This document shows positions 1-7,943 of a stretch of 64,000 nt of DNA, piece after piece. The first letter of the stretch is position 1. Each line of letters starts with the position of its first letter. Under the pieces are notes generated by a model, which was not told the DNA's origin, searched no databases, and saw only the letters and a program-made list of their open reading frames with translations. The stretch comes from Micromussa lordhowensis (lineage: Eukaryota > Cnidaria > Anthozoa > Scleractinia > Lobophylliidae): contig OZ026596.1 of assembly GCA_964020085.1 (NCBI GenBank), positions 17,099,795-17,163,794 of the forward strand, written 5' to 3'. A program made the translations under genes and the position numbers.

Positions 1-49
1 CTTCGGCCTCATCAACTATCACCTCATAGAAGTCCCAAGCTCATAATCT

Positions 50-265
50 AATTGTTAAATACTTTCTGCATATTTCGTTTTCGTCAATGAATGAATGTTA
101 CAGTTTTTACTGGTTTCAACATAACATAACTACATACTGACAAACTTACTAGTAATTCTAATTAATAGTACTTTCTCCATATTTTGTGTTAGTCAATTAA
201 CTAGTGTTTTAGATGTAATTTGTGTGAACATAACATAAAAACATACTAACAATCTTAATGCCAAA
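50..265. repeat. Degenerate tandem duplication, about 111 bp per copy
   Basis: Two adjacent stretches begin with the same words (TACTTTCTGCATATTT near 59 and TACTTTCTCCATATTT near 170). Both continue through a GTCAAT block to an AACATAACATAA block and an ACATACT(G/A)AC block. The copies are clearly diverged with small indels, so this is an old duplication. No gene is visible in positions 1-300, which are A+T-rich. Confidence 0.45.
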
Positions 266-299
266 AATAGTCGCGGACTAAATTTCTTACGAAATACAA

Positions 300-470
300 A
301 TTACAAATTTTTGTCTTTCTTCTGTTTTAGCCTTTTCACCGTTGTCCTTTTGCCGTCTTCTTTTCTCTTTCTCTTTTTCTTTTCTTCCACGTTCTTCTCT
401 TTTTCCTTTTCTCCATCTGACGCATCTTCCTTTTCCGCGCTTGAAATAACTGGGTCTTCGTTCAGCTGGC
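300..470 (-). CDS. Candidate last exon: Lys/Glu-rich, basic C-terminus
   Basis: On the minus strand an open frame ends at a stop near 301 and encodes a very charged tail: an acidic Ser/Glu/Asp stretch, then alternating Glu/Lys, then Lys/Arg clusters (KKKRKRK and later KRLKQKK) that look like nuclear localisation signals. Two possible acceptors lie at its 5' side, one ending TTGCCAG and one ending GACCCAG. A second frame through the same bases is also open, and neither choice of acceptor gives a phase that settles the join to the candidate exon at 587-633. The composition resembles the Lys/Glu-rich exon at 3762-3855, which suggests one minus-strand gene. No family is recognised. A simple purine-rich tract is the alternative explanation. 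Confidence 0.3.
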
Positions 471-586
471 AAAGTGTTTTGGATTCATTTATATGAAACA
501 AAATCAATTTTTTTATTAGTGCAATGTATATAATTATCTCGCTTGCAAAGAAATTTATTTTGTTCAAGTGAATAGAAAGTTGTTAC

Positions 587-633
587 CTTTTAATGTTTCT
601 GACAGATTCTCTGAAATTTGCCTTGAAGGAAAC
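587..633 (-). CDS. Candidate 47-bp internal exon
   Basis: On the minus strand a pyrimidine-rich acceptor (ending TTTTGATAG) and a donor (AAAAG followed by GTAACA) enclose 47 bp without a stop. If joined in phase 0 to the exon at 3115-3240, it contributes about 15 codons and leaves two bases for the next exon. The join to the terminal exon is unresolved. It could be a chance pair of splice-like signals, and no domain is recognisable in so short a piece. Confidence 0.22.
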
Positions 634-768
634 CTATCAAAAGAAAATAGAAGGGAAGTATCCTATCTACAAGTTTCAAACAGTTAACCCACCATAAGGT
701 AGGGTAACTGTTTGACACATGTGAGTAGAATACCTCCATTATGCATTAAGAACTTGTCATATCTGTAG

Positions 769-1330
769 GTACCTGGTTGAAAGTGTCCTGGTTCGATTAG
801 GAATTGTATTGCCTTAGGTTAAGATCTTAAGAGCCTGGTCCCAACTGTCCTGGCTCAATTATGAATTGTATTATCTTAGGTTAAACTCCTAAGAGCCTGG
901 TCCCAAGTGTCCTGGCTCGATTAGGAAGTCTATGAATAAAGGGAGTAAGTGGTGAGTATTGCAAGATAATTTGGTTTTATTAACTAACTTGATAATGTGA
1001 ATTGGCCTCCATAAAGAGATTTGAAAGCTGACGTTTCGAGCATTAGCCCTTAGTCGTAGCGAATAGGTTTGCTCTGACGAAGGGTTAACGCTCGAAACGT
1101 TAGCTTTCGAATCTCTTTACAGTGGCTAATTCACATTATCAACTTAGTTGACAAAACCAAATTATCTTTGTCCGTAGGTTAAGCTCCTAAAAGCCTGGTT
1201 CAAAGTGTCCTGGCTCACGAAGAGCCTGGTCCCAAGTGTCCTGGCCCGATTAGGAAGGCTATCTTCTGGGGATCAAATTTCCTAAGAACCTCACGAAGAG
1301 GCTGGTCTCAAGTGTCGTAGATGAATCAGT
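769..1330. repeat. 62-bp minisatellite, about five copies, interrupted
   Basis: The phrase GAGCCTGGTCCCAA, followed by (A/C)TGTCCTGGCTC and an ATTAGGAATTGTATT-like block, recurs with a spacing of 62 bp (831 and 893). A diverged copy starts near 769, and further copies lie after position 1176. The fold-back element at 962-1170 sits inside the array, between an ATTAGGAAG remnant and a GTAGGTTAAG remnant of the same unit, so the array predates that insertion. Confidence 0.7.
962..1170. mobile_element. Fold-back element with hammerhead-like core (Penelope-type terminal repeat)
   Basis: Two arms of about 93 bp form an imperfect palindrome. The left arm starts CAAGATAATTTGGTTTT at 962, and its reverse complement closes the element at 1170. 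The right arm contains CTGACGA at 1074-1080, a short imperfect stem, and GAAA at 1094-1097 followed by CGT. This is the order of conserved blocks in a hammerhead ribozyme core. Penelope-like retroelements are known to carry minimal hammerheads in their terminal repeats. The left arm carries the same signal on the other strand in a more decayed form. No coding sequence remains. The assignment to Penelope-like elements is an inference from the motif and from the related remnant at 6645-7460. Confidence 0.5.
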
Positions 1331-2619
1331 AAGTATGTGGACTGAAGTTAAGTTCCTAACAATTAAGACTGAGTTACATCGATGAGAGCAATAATAATGA
1401 GTCGCTGCGAAGTTACAAGCAAATGGCGGCATGGAGGTTCATATTAAAGAAATTTGGCGATTATGATCTTCTTTTAGTTAAAACTTCGGCTATTTCGGTT
1501 ACAAATGTTATAAGTTCGATTACAAGATTAGACTTGCTTTCTTTAAAATGTTGGACATTATCACGTTGACTTCCCCGGGAAGGCTAACCTTATTTTGAAA
1601 AAATGATTCCATTTCCTCTTCCTCCTGCAGGAAGTAAATACAGGAGACAATGCAAAAACAAAAGTTAACCTTTTCGCCATTGATTACATTTGTATACATT
1701 GGACCGCGAACACTTTCATAGCTTAAGTTTGAAATTTTCTTTTTATTTAGCGACTATTTGAAGTATAGTAGAGTGAAAACTGTATATTAAGGTTGCGTAA
1801 CATTGCATTCCTGGAAAGTACCGGGTATCAGTCTTAAAAGAGACGACCTTCAATGACCCAATTAAAGCCCAGACGCTTATGTGGCCAAATTTTGACCCAA
1901 TAGTGTCTAAGCTCACGTAGGCGGCCACCACCCGTTAGTGGCCACCCAAGCTTAACAGATTGGGAGTTCGCTTACGGGAGGTTCTCTACTAAATTTATAC
2001 TAACGTTTAACAGAGGTCCACTTCATAGGGGTATCATTATAAAAGGGTATGGTAGGGTACATCCTCGGAAACCCAGGGCAGCTAGTGCTTAGCTATTCCC
2101 GGAAGTACAGGTTTTTTAAGTTCCGGGGTTGAAATAATCTGAAGTGTTCGTAGGGTTTCTTATCTACTCCTGTTTGCAGTAGTGTTGGTTTTTAGCAATA
2201 TTGTGTTCCAAGTTTTAGTATTCCGGTATTCCGGTTTCGGCCTTTCCAGAACGGGAAATATTCTCATGACCGGAGAGTTTCAGAAAAAGATATTCAGCGA
2301 AGCAGAGGAAATCGCAAGCTGTCACATGGGCGCAAGGAAACAATGCCCATCGATCAATTTTCACGACGGAATTATCAAAGGTCTATCGTACAATACGCGA
2401 TTTCTACGCAGTTGATGGTGGCACGCGAAGCTTGCTTGCCTTGTACGCAACTTGTTATATTTCTCCATTTCGGAAACTTTAAACGGTGTGTGAATTTCGG
2501 TTGCATGGGCCACGCAACTATTCTGATCGATGGTGTTAACGATCGGCCGGCTGCAGTTTTCTTAAATATCTTGGTTATCTGGACTTTTCTAGACTATCGC
2601 ATTGCTAGGAAATATCGTA
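1331..2619. other. No gene recognised
   Basis: A+T-rich sequence. Open frames at 1743-1931 (minus), 2182-2415 and 2343-2639 (plus) show no domain, composition or splice context that supports coding. A canonical TATAAAAG lies at about 2038-2045 on the plus strand and could be a core promoter, but no following exon is evident, so it is only noted. If the minus-strand exon chain is real, this region is one of its introns. Confidence 0.4.
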
Positions 2620-2841
2620 TTGTTATACCTCCCAACTAAAATACGTTTCCCGATTAAACTTGAACGTGTCACATGTCCTTTGTCAAAACTCACTAACTCG
2701 CCAGGGAAACAACAACATGAACCTTCGATTCACACGTGATCAGGCCACTCCTTGAAACCACGAAAGATTTATGAGCCAGCTGGCATAAAGGGAACAATTT
2801 CGTCACAGTTTTTTTATGTTTTGAGTTGGGAGGTATAACAA
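2620..2841. repeat. 18-bp perfect inverted-repeat pair (possible small MITE)
   Basis: TTGTTATACCTCCCAACT at 2620-2637 recurs as its exact reverse complement at 2824-2841, with 186 bp between. The arms face inward as terminal inverted repeats would. No clear target-site duplication flanks them and no coding sequence lies inside, so a small non-autonomous DNA transposon is plausible but not shown. Confidence 0.4.
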
Positions 2842-3114
2842 AACTTTCAAAGTCTGATCCCGCGGGAAACAGTTTTGTTTTCCCTCGACCTCAATGTTTT
2901 TCAAATATCGAGGTTCCTTGAGAAACAAAACTTACTTTTTCGCTTCGGGTCAGTCATTAAGTGCTTATTGTCCCGACCAGCTGCGCCTGGGTCTCCAAAG
3001 ATGGGTAGGCTAGCTCCTTTAGTTCCATTCATTACAGTGACGATCAAGCATGTCTATTGTATCACGCTTAAAAATGTTATCTTGAAATCTTTGCAAATCT
3101 TGTTGTCTACTTAC

Positions 3115-3240
3115 CCTCTCTGTAACATTTAATGTTTCATCCCTTTCTATTGTTTCTTCATGCGAAACTAGCATACTACCCCTGTGCAGGGTGCAATAGG
3201 GCGGGAAGGATTCATTTTCTCCTACCCAGTCGTAGACTTC
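3115..3240 (-). CDS. Candidate 42-codon internal exon
   Basis: The best-supported minus-strand exon. It is preceded by a strong acceptor (ending TGTATGTTACAG) and followed by a strong donor (GAGAGG then GTAAGT), with 42 complete codons and no stop. It starts EVYDWVGENE and has a balanced, protein-like composition. Its start phase (0) matches the end phase of the candidate exon at 3483-3668, with an intron of 242 bp between. The Tyr-Asp-Trp-Val-Gly stretch followed by a Phe-Pro-Pro-Tyr turn is reminiscent of a ubiquitin-like fold, but I cannot assign a family. The next exon downstream would have to lie beyond a long intron that contains the minisatellite and the fold-back element. Confidence 0.5.
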
Positions 3241-3482
3241 CTGTAACATACAGAATAAAATCGGTTGTGCAACATGAGGAACAAGGTGACAAACTTAGCT
3301 TTGTCATGAGGTTGCTCCCGTATAGAGTAGTCAACTTCAGTAGAACTAAACTGAACGTTTGCTTTAAAATCAATGTCGACACACGAGACAATTGATTACT
3401 TTCATATGTAAATATGCACCATAAACTTACATTTTATGTCAACTATGCAACTAAATTAGTTTCAATTACTGCAGCTTCTCAC

Positions 3483-3668
3483 CTGGAAATGAGCTCCTGA
3501 TTGAAATCTCCTTAGCCGTGCCCCGTTTTGGGACCTGACTGGAATCAAATTGCCCAGTACCGGCTCCACGATTACCCCTGCTCTCCTTGCAGACCTAACT
3601 GCATCTTTCTCTTGATTCTGCAAATGTCTAATGTTGTTACAACTGCACGAAACCGCTTTAAGGTCTGA
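3483..3668 (-). CDS. Candidate 62-codon internal exon
   Basis: On the minus strand an acceptor (ending CTTGGTTTCAG) and a donor (TTCCAG then GTGAGAAG) enclose exactly 186 bp without a stop, phase 0 at both ends. The translation has no recognisable domain; it includes a Cys-Ser-Cys pair and a basic middle. The intron to the upstream candidate exon (3762-3855) is 93 bp, and the phases agree on both sides. Agreement of three consecutive exon phases is the main support. Confidence 0.4.
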
Positions 3669-3761
3669 CTGAAACCAAGTAAGTGAATTAAAAGGAACCA
3701 CTAGTGCCAATGGGAAGGATAACATCAAACGCACAACAATCTTCATTTAAGAAAGACATAC

Positions 3762-3855
3762 ATCATTATCCTCTTTCTTATTTTGTTCCTCTTCTGCCTT
3801 CTCTTTCTCCTTCTCTTCTCCTTCCTTTCGGTCGTTCGTTTCTTTTTGTTGTTCT
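3762..3855 (-). CDS. Candidate exon, Lys/Glu-rich coiled-coil-like
   Basis: On the minus strand an acceptor (ending TTTTCAAACAG) and a donor (AATGAT then GTATGT) enclose 94 bp: one base of a split codon, then 31 codons in which Glu, Lys and Gln dominate. It ends in phase 0, matching the exon at 3483-3668. The composition suggests a charged helix. The purine-rich strand could instead be simple sequence; the precise splice signals and matching phase argue for an exon. Confidence 0.4.
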
Positions 3856-3869
3856 CTGTTTGAAAATAC

Positions 3870-4651
3870 AAAGTTATGAATATCAATGACATTACGCACA
3901 AATTAATGCCTAGTGTATATGTAAGCTTTTCTATTCGTGTAAATTAATATTAAGCTTGAATAAGTGTGAATAAACTAAACTAAACTTTAATTTCACCGTT
4001 GTCTGTTTTTGGAGCTACCCGAGGCAATGTGCCAGAACAGACCAAAAGACCAACAACTTATAAGGCTTCCCTAAAGACACTAGCTTTGTGCTAATTATAG
4101 TTTCCGCCAGAAATAAAAGCACAGTTTTTGAAGATTTGATATTCTGTGGCCTTCAGATAAAGCGCATTAAAAGCTGTAGAACTTGAAATTTATTGACTAC
4201 AACAGTTCTTCATCTGAATTGTATTCGTCAATTTAGGTAAATGTTTCACTAACGCCTGCAGACACAGGACACCCAAGTTACAGTGTATTCATCTCATGGA
4301 ATTCTTAACTATTTTCAGATAACTATTCAATAACTCACAAACCTTTTCAGCAAAATCGTTTCAGGATAAAAAGTATTGAACTTAGTGTAGCACATGGAAT
4401 GGTGTTAGAACGGGAAAACCACTCTTGCAGATAGGAAGGCTAACATCAAACACCCACCGTGAAACGGAAAATTTTATGTTCTTACTTAAAGCCGGAACAC
4501 CACATCACCAATTACTAAACATGCGCTTCACAGATTTATTCCGTGAAGTTCGTTTTGAAAATATTATTTACTTGTAAATAGGTGTCTGTGTGGATTCAAA
4601 AACATGCTCATTGTCTCTTTATAATCTGCTGAAAATTTGATGCATTCGCAG
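3870..4651. other. No gene recognised
   Basis: A+T-rich sequence without a supported exon, element boundary or repeat. The 5' part of the minus-strand gene, if real, should lie here or further right, but no exon with both splice signals and a matching phase was found. Confidence 0.4.
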
Positions 4652-4764
4652 TTGTAGAAAAGGATGGACTTCTTAGAAGATCCACAAAGACATTGCTGAC
4701 AGGCTGGGATTCAGTTTATACATACTATGATTACACAAGGAAACCCCAACGATCATACAAATGA
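4652..4764 (+). CDS. Candidate exon with protein-like composition
   Basis: After an acceptor-like TGCATTCGCAG, an open frame starting VEKDGLLRRSTK runs 36 codons to a TGA at 4762. It is rich in aromatic residues in its second half (GWDSVYTYYDY). No good donor is present, so it would be a terminal exon or a false positive. No family is recognised. It lies 67 bp upstream of the stronger exon candidate at 4832. Confidence 0.25.
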
Positions 4765-4831
4765 CACTTGTATAACCAATGTTAAATCTATGTTGCGTTT
4801 TACTTTAATTGATTTTAATTTTGTGAAATAG

Positions 4832-5013
4832 GTGGAACCGTGGTTGAAGATATGTCACCTCATGGCTTAGGAGGTACAGCTGTAAGCTTATATTCCAATG
4901 CACAGATTAACAAAAACATTAAGCTTACATACAGTACAAACCTTCCTACATTTGTTGGCCTTGTGCAGGGGAGAGAACACTTCCCTGACAAGTTTTCTAA
5001 TTCACTCTTTTGA
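4832..5013 (+). CDS. Candidate exon, 59 codons to a stop
   Basis: An acceptor (ATTTTGTGAAATAG) is followed by two bases of a split codon and then an open frame to TGA at 5011-5013. The translation is strikingly protein-like: it begins GTVVEDMSPHGLGGTAV and continues with Tyr/Ser/Asn/Leu-rich, strand-like sequence (KLTYSTNLPTFVGLV). A donor-like GTAAGC at 4882 would give a shorter internal exon of 50 bp instead. The continued sensible composition beyond it favours the longer form as a terminal exon. I do not recognise the family. There is no initiator Met, so it must be part of a spliced gene or a decayed one. Confidence 0.4.
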
Positions 5014-5589
5014 CGAGGTAGGTAGCAAGGGTTTGCCAGCAGTCGCTTGTCCAATGATTCTCCAATATCACCGGCGACAAATTACTCGTGATCAGTCATC
5101 TGTTGCTGTTAGAAGTTTATCAAAGTATACACACGCAAAGATTGCTGGTAGTTGCGTAAAGAGCTCATAAGGACCTCTGGGTGCTTTCATTGTCCTGGAA
5201 CCCAAATTGTTTTACCAAACCTGGCTAACCAAAAGGAATGGCTCGAATCATTTTTATTCCCTTTCACAATTCCCTTTATAAAGAAGGAAAGAAAAGTAGG
5301 GAAACGAACCAGTGTGAAAAATTTGAAAGGGGAAGTTTGGTCAGGCCGGTCCGACTGGTCAAAGTGGACCACTTCCAGAGGGTCATGAATATTGCGATTG
5401 GAAGGAACCGAAACAATCCTGTCCATTTGACTTCCAACCGCAGTTTCAGGAATCTTTGGCGTAATAGAAGTCACACCTTGTAGTTGCAGAAAAGGAGGCG
5501 GAGTCGTGATAGACCTGAAAAGAGTCTAAATAGGTTTCCATGCACTGCAAAGCTAAAAAAGCTTTTTATTATTTTGTACCCAAAACAAC
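5014..5589. other. No gene recognised; possible decayed repeat
   Basis: Contains an imperfect palindrome at about 5346-5371 (GGTCCGACTGGTCAAAGTGG within it). The edges of the 5160-5490 stretch look like a worn interspersed repeat, but no clean terminal repeats could be aligned by eye. Overlapping open frames on both strands here do not look like proteins. Confidence 0.3.
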
Positions 5590-6088
5590 AGTAGTAGGGA
5601 AAGGCCGGTTCTGAGCCAGGGACACAGGGACACAGTGACTTCACAATACTCTAAGGGGTTGATCTAATACGTTAAACAGCAGAAAGTAATTGAATAGAAC
5701 AATGCTCACACATCATTTCACATCATGAACTTTATTAAAAACACTTAATGAAAAAAATCACATGACCTCTGGTACTAAAAATAATTCTATGACATCATTC
5801 TACCTATTTTCAGATTATGACGTAATACTTCCAATGACACCCCATCCCTATAAAGTCGCTATTCCATTTTTAGATTATGAAGTCATCATTTTTGATGACG
5901 TCAACTCCTTAGGGTATTGTGACGTCACTGTGTCCCTGTGTCCCTGGCGCAGAACCCCATCCCGATGATGTGACTATTTTATTTTTAGATTATGATGTCA
6001 TCATTTTTGATGACGTCAACCCCTTAGGGTATTGTGACGTCACTGTGTCCCTGTGTCCCTGGCGCAGAACCGGCCTTTCCCTACTACT
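5590..6088. mobile_element. MITE with 73-bp terminal inverted repeats
   Basis: The left terminus (AGTAGTAGGGAAAGGCCGG, 5590-5662) and the reverse complement of 6016-6088 match at about 70 of 73 positions. AAC lies immediately outside both ends, compatible with a 3-bp target duplication. No transposase frame exists, so the element is non-autonomous. The interior holds a tandem duplication of about 116 bp (copies beginning at 5867 and 5983). The palindrome TGACGTCA, the recognition core of CREB/ATF factors, occurs four times (5896, 5920, 6011, 6035), and the left terminus has a degenerate fifth. The superfamily is uncertain; a 3-bp duplication would fit the PIF/Harbinger group, but the AAC site is not its usual target. 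Confidence 0.75.
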
Positions 6089-6644
6089 AACAGGCACACA
6101 TACAAACTCATACACATGACCAATCAAAAGCATCAAAAGCAATGACAAACGCATAAAGTAAATGCTAGTCCAGTTGACTGGCACCTTTTAATAAAATTCG
6201 TTAAAAATACTTTTTTGAAAGGCATTCTATATTCCTTTCAGCTTTGCTGGCAGGCACAGACCCTTACAAATGGTTTTATGCATAGTCTTGCTAAACAGTA
6301 TACAAGGAGTTCATAAAGCGTTTCTACCATTGTTCTTTCAAATGTTGGTTAACTCAACTCTATTGCGTTGTTTTAATCTATCAGTTAAATTTTGATGTTC
6401 ATGCCAAATCGGAAATCAGTATTTCGATAATCTCAAGTCAGAGTAATTGGCAATGGTGGTAAGCAGGGTGCTCAGGTAACACAAAATTGAATATAAATTG
6501 CATACTTGATTTCTCTGTGTAAAGTAATCTCGGCCAGTATCTTAAAGATGTAAATTGAAACAAATTTTCAGCCAGTGTAATATAGACTAAAAGGAGTTCA
6601 TAATTATAAAACAACAAAACTTGAATAAAAAATTAAAATCAATA
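6089..6644. other. No gene recognised
   Basis: A+T-rich sequence with no supported exon or repeat. It probably belongs to the intron of the plus-strand gene whose last exons lie at 7492-7874. Confidence 0.35.
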
Positions 6645-6687
6645 AATTGTTTTTGGGACTATCTGAGGTTAAAATGTCTTTAAAACC

Positions 6688-6720
6688 GACGTTTCGACCA
6701 GTTTTACTGGTCTTCTTCAG
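6688..6720 (-). ncRNA. Hammerhead-like ribozyme core
   Basis: On the minus strand CTGAAGA begins at 6720. It is followed by a perfect 7-bp stem (GACCAGT and ACTGGTC, with an AAA loop), then GAAA and CGTC. These are the conserved blocks of a hammerhead in the right order, with one extra A between the CUGANGA block and the stem. Penelope-like elements are known to carry such minimal hammerheads with a very short stem III, which often need a dimer to cleave. The location in the terminal repeat of a Penelope-like remnant supports the call. Activity is unknown. Confidence 0.5.
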
Positions 6721-6849
6721 GATGTTAAAAAGTTATCAAAATGGCGGATCGTTTTTGTGACGTTCAACTTTGTAACCGCACATGACGTATCGTGATCACT
6801 ATATGACATGTATAACCGTAGATGACGTATCGTGATCACTACACAACGT

Positions 6850-7195
6850 GTAAATGATGTTAAAATCAAGTACTCTCATTCCGTAATATCTCTGTCGTAG
6901 TGAATCAATTCCTTCAAGAACTTTCCTCTCTTTTAATCCTCCCTCTCTTGCTACGATCTCTGCGTTCCCCCAGTCAACATCACTTTGGCACTCCGTGGTG
7001 TGCCGTGCTAGGGCTCTATCTTCTTTTCCCATCCGTTTTTTGGCCGATATAGTATTTCCTTTATGAAGGTCTTCTATTGTTACATATGAATGTTGTTAGT
7101 CTGACTTTGTCCATGTGTTCTTTCTTCCTTGTTTGGAAAAGGCGCCAAGTTTCTCCTACATACACAGTATTCTGGCAAACACAAGGAATCTTATT
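6850..7195 (-). pseudogene. GIY-YIG endonuclease domain, broken (Penelope-like)
   Basis: Reading the minus strand from about 7195, the translation shows a Cys-x-Cys followed by the core VYVGET, then an Arg-Leu-Phe and TRKKEH motif. This is the pattern Y-V/I-G-E-T...R...F..R..EH of the GIY-YIG nucleases of Penelope-like elements. A stop and frameshift follow near 7040-7060. The frame at 6799-7032 then carries the usual tail: Ala-Leu-Ala-x-His, a Cys, an Asp-Trp pair, then ERKVLEGID. The enzyme would nick target DNA for reverse-transcription-primed insertion. With stops between its halves and no polymerase domain, it cannot be functional. Confidence 0.75.
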
Positions 7196-7491
7196 TTGAC
7201 AATTTTGACCACGTTGATACATGGAAACCAATCCTGAACTCCTTCTTTGATCGTGAAAGAAACTGCAAGGGACGATGAGTTATCACAAAATGTAACAATA
7301 CTTGACAGGCCAGCATTTCCCGCGCGTTTTAACATCATTTACACGCCGTGTAGTGATCACGACACATCATGTAGTGATCACGATACGTCATGTGCAAAAC
7401 TGGTTGAAACGTCGGTTTTAAAGACATTTTAACCTCGGAAAATCAATTTATAGATTTTGATTTTAAGTAATATGAGAAATGAAAGTTTCAG

Positions 7492-7612
7492 AAATACGAA
7501 CATTTGTATATATTAACGTAGAAAGCAGTATCATTGCAACAAATGTAGAAGACAGGCTGGCGAAGGCATTGGAGAAGGCAACTGAACTGCTGAAAGTGTT
7601 GTCTACACAGAG
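7492..7612 (+). CDS. Penultimate exon of a plus-strand gene, helical
   Basis: An acceptor (GAAAGTTTCAG) and a donor (ACACAGAG then GTAGGT) enclose 121 bp with one open frame. It encodes a short strand-like stretch (TFVYINVESS) and then an amphipathic helix rich in Ala, Leu, Glu and Lys (RLAKALEKATELLKVL) with coiled-coil spacing. It ends with two bases that, joined to the exon at 7835, give an Arg codon and continue in frame to a stop. The match of splice signals, phase and a polyadenylation signal makes this the best-supported gene end in the window. The family is not recognised. The Penelope-like remnant lies just upstream, in what would be the preceding intron. Confidence 0.55.
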
Positions 7613-7834
7613 GTAGGTTTGCTCATTACTTTCCAAGTTATCAGTATTGATATCACTGAAGTTGAAAAGTCGCCCCAGAAAAACATGCCACCATGTACAT
7701 GTATGCAGATTTAATTATATGGACGATTCTGGAGATATAATGACATAATGTGATATAATGCTGCGTAACAGGGCTAAAACTGTAAAGCAGATTTACAAAG
7801 TAAAAGATATTAACCTAAGAGTTACATTTTACAG

Positions 7835-7874
7835 GGAGACAATAGAAAATGTTAGAAAAGACAGGGCAAAGTAA
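7835..7874 (+). CDS. Last exon of the same plus-strand gene
   Basis: A good acceptor (GTTACATTTTACAG) precedes G plus 12 codons (ETIENVRKDRAK) and a TAA at 7872-7874. With the split Arg codon it continues the charged helix of the exon at 7492-7612. The intron between them is 222 bp. A polyadenylation signal follows 63 bp after the stop. Confidence 0.55.
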
Positions 7875-7937
7875 TGTAAGCATGGTTGGTACTGCAATTT
7901 CTGTAAGTATTGTACATTTTGTTGTATTAAATAGATA

Positions 7938-7943
7938 AATAAA
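7938..7943 (+). terminator. Polyadenylation signal AATAAA
   Basis: A canonical AATAAA lies 63 bp downstream of the stop codon at 7872-7874, a normal distance for a short 3' untranslated region. It supports the gene end inferred from the two exons. Confidence 0.5.

Larger units (their letters stand above)
6645..7460 (-). mobile_element. Penelope-like retroelement remnant with inverted flanks
   Basis: Two inverted arms flank a decayed coding core. The left arm (about 6645-6868) contains GAGGTTAAAATGTCTTTAAA and GACGTTTCGACC. The right arm (about 7318-7460) is its reverse complement, with the part around the hammerhead-like segment deleted. Both arms also carry the direct-repeat word GTATCGTGATCACTA. 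Between them the minus strand encodes the C-terminal part of a GIY-YIG endonuclease. Penelope-like elements typically combine a reverse transcriptase with a GIY-YIG domain and have complex, often inverted, terminal repeats. The reverse transcriptase is absent here, so the copy is 5'-truncated and dead. Confidence 0.7.

Noticed and set aside
2182..2639. Overlapping plus-strand open frames of 77 and 98 codons
   Set aside because: Composition is not protein-like, they overlap in different frames, and neither has splice or domain support. The TATAAAAG near 2038 alone is not enough.
5187..5483. Overlapping open frames of 78-95 codons on both strands
   Set aside because: Three frames are open through the same bases, which is chance in a stop-poor stretch; the sequence looks like a worn repeat.
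5762..6184. Open frames of 64-68 codons inside the MITE
   Set aside because: They follow the 116-bp internal duplication and terminal repeats of a non-autonomous element and resemble no transposase.
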